Shown: positions 18,873 to 27,654, counted from the stretch's first letter. The stretch: 54,516 nucleotides of DNA from Burkholderiales bacterium (GCA_025352105.1 JANXUB010000093.1:1-54516), one strand, 5' to 3'. The notes: generated from the letters alone by a model not told the origin. Numbers and translations: made by a program.

Positions 18873-18951
18873 TGTCAATTAATGTCGACATTTCCGCAGC
18901 CCTTGAGTGTCATTCTATGAAGACATTGCAATGTGTCAACTGATATTTACA
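18873..18951 (-). promoter_or_regulatory. bchC promoter with three PpsR/CrtJ boxes
   Basis: Three perfect TGT-N12-ACA boxes lie at 18873-18890, 18908-18925 and 18934-18951. The last two are 8 bp apart, the spacing known from the CrtJ-bound bchC promoter of Rhodobacter. On the minus strand TTGACA (18939-18934), a 16-bp spacer and TAGAAT (18917-18912) form a sigma70-type promoter; one box covers the -35 and another the -10. Cooperative repression of bchCXYZ-puf by PpsR follows. Confidence 0.85.
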
Positions 18952-19000
18952 CATTTATTTGAACTTTCGTAGCTGCATCGCAGCAAAACACCGATTGCCC

Positions 19001-20119
19001 TCACGACTTCGTGGCAACGATGACGCTGGTTTGGAGTGGAATGCGGGTCGGCAGCAGTCGAATTTCGTCAAAACCCGCGCTGCGCATCATTTCGGACAGG
19101 CGGGCAAAGCTGCGCGCCTCGCCACGCCCCATGGCGAGGAAATAGAAACCGAAGTACGCACCGCCAACGGTCTCCGCGCCGGGTATTTCGGCGAGCGGCT
19201 CTGCAACCAGTAGCGTGCCGCCGACGGGTAATGCGGCCGCCACAGTGCGCAGCAAATGCGCAACACGCGCGTCGTCATGGTCGTGCAACACGCGCACCAG
19301 GCTGACGATGTCAGCTCCAGTTTCGGTATGTAGAGGCAACGGATCGTTGAAGAAATCACCGCCTGATGTTTTTGCCCGGTTTGCGAAACCTGAATGCGCA
19401 AATTGGTCTTGCGCGCGCGCCACCACCGGCGGCAAATCAAACAGCCGGAGCTGCAGGTGGGGCCAGCGCGAGCCCACGCCCCGCAGAAACGCGCCCTCAC
19501 CGCCGCCCACATCCATGAGGCAGCTGTGCTCGCGGAACGAATAGGCGGCCAGCACTTCGTCAGCGATCAACGACTGCGTGGACGACATCAATGCGCTGTA
19601 GGTGGACGATTGATCGCCGCGCAATTGGTCAGGATGTTCAACGCTCGCGTACGGCCAATAGGCTCGCATCTTGGTGCCCGTGCGTTCGCCCCGCAGCAGC
19701 GCCACTGGGTCGTCCAGATCGCTGTACAGCGCGGCGTGATGCAGAACCAGATTTTGCAGGCCCTCGTTGGCCACAAGCGGGGCTCCCAACGCGCCAAGGC
19801 CCACCGTGCCGCCCGAGCGCCGCTCAAGCAGGCGCAGCGCCACTGCCGCCGTTACCAGTCGCTCACACGCGTCGATGGGCAATTTGACTGCGCCAGCCAG
19901 CTCGGCCACTGTCAATCGCCGCTGCGAAACAAGCGCGAAAATTTTCAGCTCAACGCATGTGCGAAGCACTTGTGAATAAACGAAACCAGCGACCAGATCG
20001 AACACGGCGCGGGCTCGACGGCGCGCAATCCATCGCAGTCCGGGGACGCTGCTGGCGAAGCGCGTGAACCGTGGATTCACCAGCAACCGGTCGCGGGCCT
20101 CCAGCAATTTTTGGAGCAA
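19001..20119 (-). CDS. crtF: Hydroxyneurosporene-type O-methyltransferase CrtF
   Basis: 372-residue SAM-dependent methyltransferase that adds a methyl group to the C1 hydroxyl of acyclic carotenoids, giving methoxy carotenoids such as spheroidene or spirilloxanthin. The SAM loop is LMDVGGGEGAFLRG, followed by LRLFDLPPVVARAQ; SLVRVLHDHDDARVAHLLRT carries the catalytic histidine region of plant-type O-methyltransferases. No ATG or GTG is suitable, and the start is taken as TTG at 20119 behind GGAG. It follows crtE by 43 bp and should be co-transcribed with it, and probably reads on into bchC. Confidence 0.9.
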   Translation of the reverse strand: MLQKLLEARDRLLVNPRFTRFASSVPGLRWIARRRARAVFDLVAGFVYSQVLRTCVELKIFALVSQRRLTVAELAGAVKLPIDACERLVTAAVALRLLERRSGGTVGLGALGAPLVANEGLQNLVLHHAALYSDLDDPVALLRGERTGTKMRAYWPYASVEHPDQLRGDQSSTYSALMSSTQSLIADEVLAAYSFREHSCLMDVGGGEGAFLRGVGSRWPHLQLRLFDLPPVVARAQDQFAHSGFANRAKTSGGDFFNDPLPLHTETGADIVSLVRVLHDHDDARVAHLLRTVAAALPVGGTLLVAEPLAEIPGAETVGGAYFGFYFLAMGRGEARSFARLSEMMRSAGFDEIRLLPTRIPLQTSVIVATKS

Positions 20120-20162
20120 CGAGGTCTCCGCGCCGATGAGGCGTGCGTCGGGCTAAACCGTG

Positions 20163-21056
20163 CTACGCCGCGCGCAGACGCAGACGCTTGGGCATGAGTC
20201 GACCCGCCTCTGCCGCGATGATCGCGCGCAGCGGCACCGCACCAGCGCATTCGGGAATTGAGTCCACCGCATTCGCGAGCAGCAAATTCAACCGCTGCAC
20301 CGCCCCTGCGATGCCAAGATCAATCGCCGCGCTCGGACGGCCGAGCGCCGCATCGCGGCCTACGGGCTTGCCCAATTCTTCCTCAGTATCCACCGCGTCG
20401 TGCAAATCGTCAGCCACTTGATACGCCTCGCCCAGCGCCATACCCAGCGCGCGCCAGGGCTTGGCATCGTGCCCCGCCGCCGCCGCACCCGCCATGGTGG
20501 AGGCCACAAAAAGCGCGCCGGTTTTTGCCTGTTGATAGGCCGCGAGCGACACCGTTGATTCGCATTCCCACGCCTGCCCCGCCGCGATCCCGTGCGGCGC
20601 GCCGACGGACTCAGCCACGATGGCAAGCAAGGCTGGAAGCCGCTGTGGCGCGACCAAGCCAGCGCGTGCTATTTCCTGAAACGCCAGCACGATGAGCGCA
20701 TCGCCGCTCAACACCGCAAGGCGTTCACCGTGTGCCCGGTGCACTGAGGGCTTGCCGCGACGCGATGACGCGTTGTCAAAACAAGGCAAATCATCATGAA
20801 CCAGGGACGCGCAGTGCATCAATTCAATCGCGACCGCAGCCGCATCGGTGCATTCCGGATGATCCTCGCCACACGCAGCAGCAACGGCCAGACACAAGCG
20901 GGGTCGGAAGCGGCCGCCGCCCGGAAATACCGAGTAATTCAACGCTGCGGCGAACTTTGGCGGGCACTCATTTTTCGCTCCTGCTTCGGTTGGCGACTGA
21001 GTCGCGCGCTCCAGGGCCCGGGTGAGTGCTGACTCAATACGATCAATCGCGTACAT
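20163..21056 (-). CDS. crtE: Geranylgeranyl diphosphate synthase
   Basis: 297-residue trans-prenyltransferase that makes the C20 precursor for carotenoids and for the bacteriochlorophyll tail. The first aspartate-rich motif DDLPCFD (88-94) and the second DDLHD (216-220) are intact, with FPGGGRFRPRLCLA before them. The ATG at 21056 gives MYAIDRIESAL. Its promoter region is shared with the divergent crtD and contains a perfect palindromic PpsR box only 38 bp upstream of the start. Confidence 0.95.
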   Translation of the reverse strand: MYAIDRIESALTRALERATQSPTEAGAKNECPPKFAAALNYSVFPGGGRFRPRLCLAVAAACGEDHPECTDAAAVAIELMHCASLVHDDLPCFDNASSRRGKPSVHRAHGERLAVLSGDALIVLAFQEIARAGLVAPQRLPALLAIVAESVGAPHGIAAGQAWECESTVSLAAYQQAKTGALFVASTMAGAAAAGHDAKPWRALGMALGEAYQVADDLHDAVDTEEELGKPVGRDAALGRPSAAIDLGIAGAVQRLNLLLANAVDSIPECAGAVPLRAIIAAEAGRLMPKRLRLRAA

Positions 21057-21093
21057 CGCCTATCCTTCGCTTCTGCGTGCCTAAAACACAAAC

Positions 21094-21135
21094 TGTCAAG
21101 TAAACTTGACACTGCAATGTTGCGAATCATATACA
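21094..21135. promoter_or_regulatory. Shared crtE/crtD control region with a palindromic PpsR box
   Basis: The 18-bp box at 21094-21111 (TGTCAAGTAAACTTGACA) is TGT-N12-ACA with long symmetric arms. Its right half forms TTGACA (21106-21111), which can serve as -35 for crtD with a -10-like TATACA at 21130-21135 (18-bp spacer). On the other strand the left half also reads TTGACA toward crtE, but no clear -10 is seen. One PpsR dimer pair could silence both directions. Confidence 0.75.
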
Positions 21136-21195
21136 TCCTGCGCTCAAAAGGTCAAATACTTTGCTGACGGGCACACAGTCGGGGCTTTTCAGGGG

Positions 21196-22689
21196 ATGAA
21201 CGCCCGACGCAAAAAAGTCGTGGTGATCGGCTCTGGCATCGGTGGCCTCACTTCCGCGCTTTTGCTGGCGCACGCGGGCTGCGAAGTCACAGTACTGGAA
21301 CGGGCCGCAGCTCCCGGCGGCAAACTGGCGGGGGCGGAGGTCGGCGGCAGCGTGCTGGACGTCGGCCCGACCGTATTCACCATGCGCTGGGTATTCGAGG
21401 AAATCTTCTCGGCTATCGGCGAGTCGCTGGCGGACGCGATCACGCTCGACCCACTCGAAATCCTCGCGCGCCATGCATGGTGCGACGGCACGCGGATGGA
21501 TTTGCATGCAGACATTCATCAATCGGCTGACGCCATCGCCGCTTTTGCGGGCGCAGCGGAAGGCGCGCGGTTCCTCGCGTTTTGTGCGCATGCGAAGCGG
21601 ATTTACGACACACTGGAGCCCGCCTTCATCCGCGCACCGGAGCCCAGCTTGGTTCGGCTCGTCCGCGACTTACTGCCGCGCCGACCGGGCGACTTATGGG
21701 CGATTACGCCGTTCAAGAGTTTGTGGAATGTGCTCGGCACCTACTTTCACGATCCGCGCTTGCAGCAACTTTTTGGCCGCTACGCCACCTATTGCGGCGG
21801 CTCTCCGTGGCAGTCGCCCGCAACGCTCATGCTCGTCGCGCACGTCGAGCGGTCAGGCGTGTGGAGCGTGCGCGGCGGCATGCGGGAGATTGCCCGCGCG
21901 ATGACTTCGCGGCTTGAATCAAGCGGCGTGACGCTAAGGTGCAACGCACACGTTCAGGAAATTATCGTGAGCGGGGGCCGAGCAAGCGGCGTTGTTCTGG
22001 CTTCGGGCGAAATACTGAATGCTGATGCGGTCATCGCCAATTGCGACGTGTCGGCCATCGCCTCGGGGCTGCTCGGCAGCAATGCTGCAAGCGCTTCCGG
22101 AATCCGCGAGGTCAGCGCAAACAAGCGCTCGCTTTCAGCCATGACCCTCGCGCTCAACGCCCCCACATCGGGCTTTCCCCTGCGTCGTCACAACGTATTT
22201 TTCTCCTCTGATTACGCCCAAGAATTCGCGCAACTCTCCGGACAGCGACGCATCCCCGATATGTCCACCGTCTATGTCTGTGCGCAGGATCGCACGGACA
22301 ACGAAATCCCGGCGGGCACACCCGAGCGGCTGTTTTGCATTGTCAACGCACCGTCCAATGGCGACACCTACGCGCCTGATAATGATGAGATCAAGCGGCA
22401 CACCGATGCCGCGTTGACCGTGCTGCAACGCTGCGGATTGAGCGTCGATCAATCGCAAAACCCGGCGCTCATCAGCACCCCGAATCACTTCAACGCGCGC
22501 TTCCCCGGCACCGGCGGTGCGCTCTACGGTCGCGCGCCGCATGGCTCGATGGCAAGCTTTCAGCGTCCCGGCGTGTGCAGCGCATTGCCGGGGCTGTTCC
22601 TCGCAGGCGGCAGCGTGCATCCGGGACCGGGCGTGGCGATGTCCGCGCTTTCGGGCCGCATGGCCGCAGCCGAAGTTTTGAAGCAGTGA
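21196..22689 (+). CDS. crtD: Hydroxyneurosporene/methoxyneurosporene desaturase CrtD
   Basis: 497-residue FAD enzyme of the CrtI family that introduces the C3,4 double bond in acyclic carotenoids. It begins with the dinucleotide motif VVVIGSGIGGLTSALLLAHA, followed by ERAAAPGGKLAGAEV, and ends with GLFLAGGSVHPGPGVAMSALSGR, the C-terminal FAD signature. Assigned as CrtD rather than CrtI because a separate crtI is present and because it is paired with crtC. The ATG at 21196 is chosen because the longer frame reaches back into the promoter. Its stop overlaps the crtC start. Confidence 0.9.
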   Translation: MNARRKKVVVIGSGIGGLTSALLLAHAGCEVTVLERAAAPGGKLAGAEVGGSVLDVGPTVFTMRWVFEEIFSAIGESLADAITLDPLEILARHAWCDGTRMDLHADIHQSADAIAAFAGAAEGARFLAFCAHAKRIYDTLEPAFIRAPEPSLVRLVRDLLPRRPGDLWAITPFKSLWNVLGTYFHDPRLQQLFGRYATYCGGSPWQSPATLMLVAHVERSGVWSVRGGMREIARAMTSRLESSGVTLRCNAHVQEIIVSGGRASGVVLASGEILNADAVIANCDVSAIASGLLGSNAASASGIREVSANKRSLSAMTLALNAPTSGFPLRRHNVFFSSDYAQEFAQLSGQRRIPDMSTVYVCAQDRTDNEIPAGTPERLFCIVNAPSNGDTYAPDNDEIKRHTDAALTVLQRCGLSVDQSQNPALISTPNHFNARFPGTGGALYGRAPHGSMASFQRPGVCSALPGLFLAGGSVHPGPGVAMSALSGRMAAAEVLKQ

Positions 22690-23648
22690 GTCACCGGTTT
22701 GACGCGCCGGTTGCCAACGGCGGCTACGCCTGGTGGTACGTTGACGCACTCAGCGACGACGGCCATTACGGGCTCACGCTGATTGCGTTTGTCGGCAGCG
22801 TTTTCTCCCCGTACTACGCATGGGCACGACGCAAACACGGGGCGCAAAACGTCGATCCGGAAAATCACTGCGCCATCAACATCGCGCTCTACGATCTGTC
22901 GAACAACAAGCGCGGCGTCAACGCATGGTCGATGACCGAACGGCCCAGGGAAAAGTGCAGACGTAGCGCCACGACCTTCAGCGTCGGGCCTAGCGCTCTC
23001 GAATGGCAGGGCGACGAACTCGTCATAAAAATTGATGAACGCTGCGCGCCCGTACCAAAGCGTTTGCACGGCACCATCAAGCTCACGCCCACCGTTGCGC
23101 TCGAAGCGAACGACTACACCGTGGCCATCGACTGCGACGGCAATCACGCCTGGCAACCACTCGCGCCGTCAGCACGCGTATCGCTCGATTTAGACCACCC
23201 CGGGCTCGCATGGGACGGTCACGGCTACCTTGACAGTAATCGCGGCAATGCGCCGCTTGAGAGCGCATTTACATCATGGCAATGGTCACGCGCACGCCTC
23301 GTTGATGGCAGCACGGTGGCGCTGTACGACGTCGAGCACACAGCGGGAACACGGTTGCAGCTTTCGCATCACTATTTCCCGTCGGGCGAACGTAGTCTAA
23401 TTGCCGCCCCTGCGGCCTGTGCGCTCGCCACAACGAGCTGGGGTATCGCGCGCTCAACGCGGGTCGATAGCAGCGTCTCGCCAATGATCGTGTATACGCT
23501 GGAGAACGGCCCGTTCTACGCCCGCTCGCTACTCGCCACGGAAATCAACGGGGAAAGGGTTCACGCAATGCATGAGAGTCTGTCGCTTTCGCGATTCGCG
23601 AATCCCGTGGTGCAAGCGATGCTGCCGTTTCGCATGCCACGCTGGTAG
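22686..23648 (+). CDS. crtC: Carotenoid 1,2-hydratase (hydroxyneurosporene synthase)
   Basis: Adds water to the terminal 1,2 double bond of neurosporene or lycopene. The 320-residue protein is recognised from FDAPVANGGYAWWYVDALSDD, the SPYYAWARR segment, FSVGPSALEWQGDELVIKIDE and WDGHGYLDSNRGNAPLESAF without its ends. The start is a GTG at 22686 that overlaps the crtD stop as GTGA; the longer frame lies within crtD. crtD and crtC form a two-gene unit that meets the crtB-side operon tail to tail. Confidence 0.92.
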   Translation: MSHRFDAPVANGGYAWWYVDALSDDGHYGLTLIAFVGSVFSPYYAWARRKHGAQNVDPENHCAINIALYDLSNNKRGVNAWSMTERPREKCRRSATTFSVGPSALEWQGDELVIKIDERCAPVPKRLHGTIKLTPTVALEANDYTVAIDCDGNHAWQPLAPSARVSLDLDHPGLAWDGHGYLDSNRGNAPLESAFTSWQWSRARLVDGSTVALYDVEHTAGTRLQLSHHYFPSGERSLIAAPAACALATTSWGIARSTRVDSSVSPMIVYTLENGPFYARSLLATEINGERVHAMHESLSLSRFANPVVQAMLPFRMPRW

Positions 23649-23780
23649 TGGATTCGGGCGCTGCGGCGCGACGCTGGCGTGCTTTGCGGAAATCCGCTGG
23701 CGTAGCAAATATCAGCTTTTCCACAAAAGCCTTTGCACACTGGGTCTGAAAGCGATAAATCGATAAAGTCGATAATTAAC

Positions 23781-23826
23781 GTTTTTCGCTTGTAGCCCAC
23801 ATGCAATAGGGCATAGCTCAAAAAGC
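23781..23826. repeat. Dispersed hairpin repeat between convergent operons
   Basis: GTTTTTCGCTTGTAGCCC pairs imperfectly with GGGCATAGCTCAAAAAGC across a short loop. It belongs to the family at 1460-1570, 6821-6874 and 9427-9541. Placed between the ends of crtC and the 53-codon gene, it may terminate both transcripts. Confidence 0.6.
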
Positions 23827-23876
23827 TGCACTACCGCCGATGTATCGTTACGCACCGATGTCCAGCCGGAAAAATG

Positions 23877-24038
23877 TCACCGGCGACGGTCAGTATCGGA
23901 TGGTTTCGGATCTTCCGGTTTGTCGCGACCATCGCCCGGTTTGCGCCGCACGGTCCAGATTTGATACGCACAGAAACCCAGCACGATTGCGGCGAATGCG
24001 ATGATTTCGACGAGGCTGTAGTACTTTGAATCCATCAT
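23877..24038 (-). CDS. Small single-span membrane protein downstream of crtB, function unknown
   Basis: 53-residue product with one membrane helix near the N-terminus (EIIAFAAIVLGFCAYQIWTV) followed by a short, highly charged tail with Arg, Lys, Asp and Pro. The ATG at 24038 (a second ATG follows at once) has AAGGA at good distance. It lies 44 bp after crtB in the same direction and is the last gene of the long leftward unit. No family is recognised. The size, topology and place suggest an accessory of the photosynthetic membrane, but this is a guess. Confidence 0.7.
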   Translation of the reverse strand: MMDSKYYSLVEIIAFAAIVLGFCAYQIWTVRRKPGDGRDKPEDPKPSDTDRRR

Positions 24039-24082
24039 TCGTAAATCCTTTTGCGGGTGCGAGAGCGAGAGCGCGCCCGCGA

Positions 24083-25228
24083 TCAGCTGGATACGCGACT
24101 CTGGTCCTGTCGCTCAAGTCGCTCGAACAGATCAACCAGCCAGAGCGCGCGATCCTGAATATTCCACCACGGCATCGAAGGCGCAGCCGCATTGGGCTCT
24201 ACGTTCAACGGGCGATTTCGGTTTGCAGTCGCGGTGGCCGTGGCGATGGCGATAGCTGAACTCGCGGCATCCGCATCAACGACTGCACGAATCAGGAATG
24301 CGGCCTCCTCCAGCGGTGCGGGGCTTGTCGACCCGGATCGATCAAGCGGCAGCACCAGCCCGCGACTCAATAGCGCGGCCTTGCGACGACCGCTGACGAC
24401 CGCGCGCTGCGTCACGGAGTCAAGTCCATTTCGCTCGACCTGTCGCCCGATTTCCTGATACAGCGTTCGCGCCGCGCCGATCCCCGGACGGCAGGCCGCG
24501 GGCAACTCCGCGATGCCCTGACCAATCCGCTCGTAGAGCTTGTCCGCAGCGGCAAGCAGCCGTTGCACTACACGTCCCAACCCAGGCGTGAATGACGGTT
24601 GATCGAGCCACGCGTCGGGGTCAATGCCTTCCGCGCGCAGCCATTCCAGCGGCAGGAAGAGACGCTTCTCAACCGCGTCCTCACCGACGTCGCGTGCGAT
24701 ATTTGACAGCTGCATCGCGACACCGAGGTCGCAGGCGCGGGCCAAAGCCGATGCGCTGCGCGCGCCCATCAACAGCGCCATCATGACGCCCACTGTGCCC
24801 GCCACGCGCACAGCGTAGCCGTACAGATCATTCAAGGTTTCGTAGCGGCGAAAATCCGCGTCCCAAGCGAAACCTTCGATCAGCGCTTGAGGAATTTCCT
24901 GCGGAATCGCGAAGCGCGTTGCAACATCGGCAAACGCTCGATCCGCAGACGCCGCACTCGGCTGGCCGTTGTACAAACGCGTCAGGCGATCGGTTAAATC
25001 TGCGACTGCCCCATGCTTGTCGGCCTGCAAATCAACCGCGTCGTCAGCCACCCGACAAAACGCATACAGCGCGAGCGACGGCTCGCGCACGGCCTTCGGC
25101 AGCAACAGTGACGCAGCGAAAAAGGTGCGCGAATTCTCTTGCAACAAAGCGCGGCACGCAATGATGTCCTGAGCCGCTTCGCTGCGGGCTTCGGCGCTGT
25201 TCGGTCGCTGGTATTTGGCGCTAGACAT
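24083..25228 (-). CDS. crtB: Phytoene synthase
   Basis: Condenses two geranylgeranyl diphosphates to phytoene. The 381 residues contain the squalene/phytoene synthase aspartate motifs: YAFCRVADDAVD near residue 65 and QLSNIARDVGEDAVEKRLFLP in the middle (without its last residue a standard signature), with the RRYETLNDLYGYAVRVAGTVG segment between. The ATG at 25228 overlaps the crtI stop by eight bases. The C-terminal 80 residues are longer than usual and include a low-complexity run (AIAIATATATANRNR), then WWNIQDRALWLVDLFERLERQ, a coiled tail. The extension looks like slippage in a GCGATGGC-like repeat. Confidence 0.93.
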   Translation of the reverse strand: MSSAKYQRPNSAEARSEAAQDIIACRALLQENSRTFFAASLLLPKAVREPSLALYAFCRVADDAVDLQADKHGAVADLTDRLTRLYNGQPSAASADRAFADVATRFAIPQEIPQALIEGFAWDADFRRYETLNDLYGYAVRVAGTVGVMMALLMGARSASALARACDLGVAMQLSNIARDVGEDAVEKRLFLPLEWLRAEGIDPDAWLDQPSFTPGLGRVVQRLLAAADKLYERIGQGIAELPAACRPGIGAARTLYQEIGRQVERNGLDSVTQRAVVSGRRKAALLSRGLVLPLDRSGSTSPAPLEEAAFLIRAVVDADAASSAIAIATATATANRNRPLNVEPNAAAPSMPWWNIQDRALWLVDLFERLERQDQSRVSS

Positions 25229-26783
25229 CGTGCGCCAACTCGCTAACGTTGTTCGTGAACGTACTTGCGTCAGGCACAATCGAATCGAGCACTCGCGCCG
25301 AGGACAACACACCCGGCAGCCCCGCGCCGGGATGCGTACCTGCGCCGACCAGGAACAAATTTTCGATGTCTTCGCTCTTGTTGTGCGGACGGAACCATGC
25401 GCTTTGCGTGAGGATCGGCTCCAGCCCAAACGCAGCGCCCTGCACGCTGTTGAGCCGATCCTGAAAATCTTGTGGTGTCAGGCAATGCGACGTAACAATC
25501 TCATCTTTCAGGCCCGGCAACAACGTGGCGGAAAGTGCTTCGCACAAGGCATTTTGATAGCGCGCCGCCTCGGTCGACCAATCGGTGCCACTGGCCAAAT
25601 GCGGCACTGGTGAGAGCACATAAAACGCATCGCACCCGGGCGGCGCGAGCGACGGATCGGTCGCGGTGGGGCGATGCAAATACAGGCTGAAATCGTCAGC
25701 CAGTTTTTTGTGTTTGAATATGTCTTCAAGCAGCTCACGATAGCGCGGCCCGAGCAAAATGGTGTGATGCGCGACATCATCATATTGGCGTCGAGTGCCG
25801 AAGTACCAGACGAACAGGCTCATCGAATAGCGGGCTTTCTGCAGACGCGCATCGGTCCAGCGTTTGCGTGCTTTGGTCGGCAACAAATGCTTGTAAGTCC
25901 AGGCGGAGTCCGCGTTGGAAACGACAATGCTTGCTGCGATGTCTTCACCTGATTTGAGCTTTACGCCGGTGGCCTTTTGTCCATCAAGGGTGATGTGATC
26001 GACTTCAGAATTGCAGCGCACGCTGCCGCCTTGCGACTCAATCAAACCAACGAGTCCCTGCACGAGCTGGCCGGTTCCGCCCATCGCAAAATGGACGCCC
26101 CAACGTCGCTCCAAATGCGCGATCAGGCAATAAATTGACGTCGTTGCAAACGGATTTCCGCCGACAAGCAACGGATGAAACGAGAGCACCGTGCGCAACC
26201 GCTCATTCTTGACGTAGCTCGCGACGAGCCCATACACCGTGAGATAGCTTTTGAGCTTGACCATCTGCGGCACGATCTTCGCCATCGTGGTCCAGTCATC
26301 AAACGAAACATGCCCGAGCTGCTCAAAGCCCACACGAAAAGTCTCTTCTGAGGCCTTCATGTAGCGCTCATAGCCATCAGCATCCGAAGGCGAAAGCCGC
26401 GCAACTTCAGCGCGCATGTGCGCTGCATCTCCGGTGTAATCGAAGGTCACGCCATCGTCAAAGCGGATGCGATAGAACGGCGTGACGGCGCGCAACTCAA
26501 CGTCATCGGCGAGATTTTTCCCGCATAGTTTCCACAAGTCTTCAAACAGAAACGGCGCGGTAACAATCGTGGGGCCGGCATCGAAAGTGAAGCCGTCCTG
26601 ACGATAAACGTAGGCGCGGCCACCGGGCGCATCCAGCTTTTCCAAAACTGTCACACGATATCCGCGCGCGCCCAGCCGAACGGCTGCGGCGAGGCCGCCG
26701 AATCCGCTACCGATAACAACGGCGTGGGGACGCACGTCTGCGTTTTGTCTTTGCATCTGGCCGTGGCTATTCAACGATTGCAT
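25221..26783 (-). CDS. crtI: Phytoene desaturase
   Basis: 520-residue FAD enzyme that desaturates phytoene stepwise to neurosporene or lycopene. The dinucleotide fold AVVIGSGFGGLAAAVRLGAR, the EKLDAPGGRAYVYRQDGF segment and the C-terminal LFLVGAGTHPGAGLPGVLSS signature are clear. Whether it performs three or four steps cannot be read from sequence. Start ATG at 26783 overlaps the bchO end by 17 bases; ATG 26756 is possible. It is coupled to crtB by an eight-base overlap. Confidence 0.95.
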   Translation of the reverse strand: MQSLNSHGQMQRQNADVRPHAVVIGSGFGGLAAAVRLGARGYRVTVLEKLDAPGGRAYVYRQDGFTFDAGPTIVTAPFLFEDLWKLCGKNLADDVELRAVTPFYRIRFDDGVTFDYTGDAAHMRAEVARLSPSDADGYERYMKASEETFRVGFEQLGHVSFDDWTTMAKIVPQMVKLKSYLTVYGLVASYVKNERLRTVLSFHPLLVGGNPFATTSIYCLIAHLERRWGVHFAMGGTGQLVQGLVGLIESQGGSVRCNSEVDHITLDGQKATGVKLKSGEDIAASIVVSNADSAWTYKHLLPTKARKRWTDARLQKARYSMSLFVWYFGTRRQYDDVAHHTILLGPRYRELLEDIFKHKKLADDFSLYLHRPTATDPSLAPPGCDAFYVLSPVPHLASGTDWSTEAARYQNALCEALSATLLPGLKDEIVTSHCLTPQDFQDRLNSVQGAAFGLEPILTQSAWFRPHNKSEDIENLFLVGAGTHPGAGLPGVLSSARVLDSIVPDASTFTNNVSELAHDV

Positions 26784-27654
26784 CAAACTTCAAACTTCTT
26801 TCAATTGCAGAAAACACAGCTTCAGGTGCCTCCTCATGCGCCAGATGGCCGAGACCGGGCAGGCGCGTGATCGACGTTTGCGGCAACAGCGCTTTCACAC
26901 GATCAGCCTCAGACGCCGGGACGGTACGATCATTGCCGCCCACGATGAGATGAAGCGGCGTTTTTAATCGCGGCAAATCTGGTTGCAGCGCGTTCAAGTT
27001 CCAGTGCGCCATCATTTTCAGCGCTGCGGCCGCATGCGAGGAATGCCGCATCAACTCGCCATAGCAGGCCATGCTTTCCTCATCAATCTTTGAACCCGTG
27101 CCGCGCAACAATCGCTCGGTGACAGCCGGGTCGCCTGCGCGCCATGAGAACAGTCGCGGCACCAGCGAATTGGCAGCGAGCAGCTTCGCGAGCGGCGAAA
27201 AAATTTGACCCGGCAATCCTTGCAAAGGAAGCATTGCACCATTAATCGACACGATGGATTCTGGCTGAACCAGGCCATCGAGACTCATTCGCACAGCAAT
27301 CGCGGCACCAGCAGAGTGCCCAATCAGGAGACTTGGAGTGACAGCCAATTCGGCCAACAGCCGCGTGATCAAAGCCGCAAACGACGGCAGCGAATGGTCA
27401 TCATCAGGCGGCGCGCTCGAAAAACCATGACCCGGCAAATCAGGCGCGATAACTCGAAAATTCTCAGCCAGCAACGGCGCGAGACCGCGCCATGAATGGG
27501 TCGCAGCGCCGGTTCCGTGCAACAACAAAACAGCCGGGGCCTGCGCCCTGCCCATCACCTGGACATGCCAACGTACGCCACCAGCTTCGACAAATCGACT
27601 GGCCTTGCGGTGCGGCCACAAAAGCCCGCTTGCGTGCCACTGCGGTGCGCTCAC
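26767..27654 (-). CDS. bchO: Magnesium-chelatase-associated alpha/beta hydrolase BchO
   Basis: 295-residue alpha/beta-fold protein that is regularly linked to bchI and bchD; its exact role in bacteriochlorophyll synthesis is not proven. Visible are VLLLHGTGAATHSWRGLAPLL (oxyanion side), VIAPDLPGHGFSS, and the nucleophile elbow IGHSAGAAIAVRM. The start is GTG at 27654, overlapping the bchD stop as GTGA. Confidence 0.92.
   Translation of the reverse strand: MSAPQWHASGLLWPHRKASRFVEAGGVRWHVQVMGRAQAPAVLLLHGTGAATHSWRGLAPLLAENFRVIAPDLPGHGFSSAPPDDDHSLPSFAALITRLLAELAVTPSLLIGHSAGAAIAVRMSLDGLVQPESIVSINGAMLPLQGLPGQIFSPLAKLLAANSLVPRLFSWRAGDPAVTERLLRGTGSKIDEESMACYGELMRHSSHAAAALKMMAHWNLNALQPDLPRLKTPLHLIVGGNDRTVPASEADRVKALLPQTSITRLPGLGHLAHEEAPEAVFSAIERSLKFDAIVE

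Noticed and set aside
18865..18878. FNR-like box (TTGAT-N4-GTCAA) near bchC
   Set aside because: One mismatch, and it lies downstream of the likely bchC transcription start and partly overlaps a PpsR box. Probably chance.
25229..25429. Longer N-terminus for crtB
   Set aside because: The extra residues are crtI sequence in another frame. MSSAKYQ at 25228 fits the family and overlaps the crtI stop by only eight bases.
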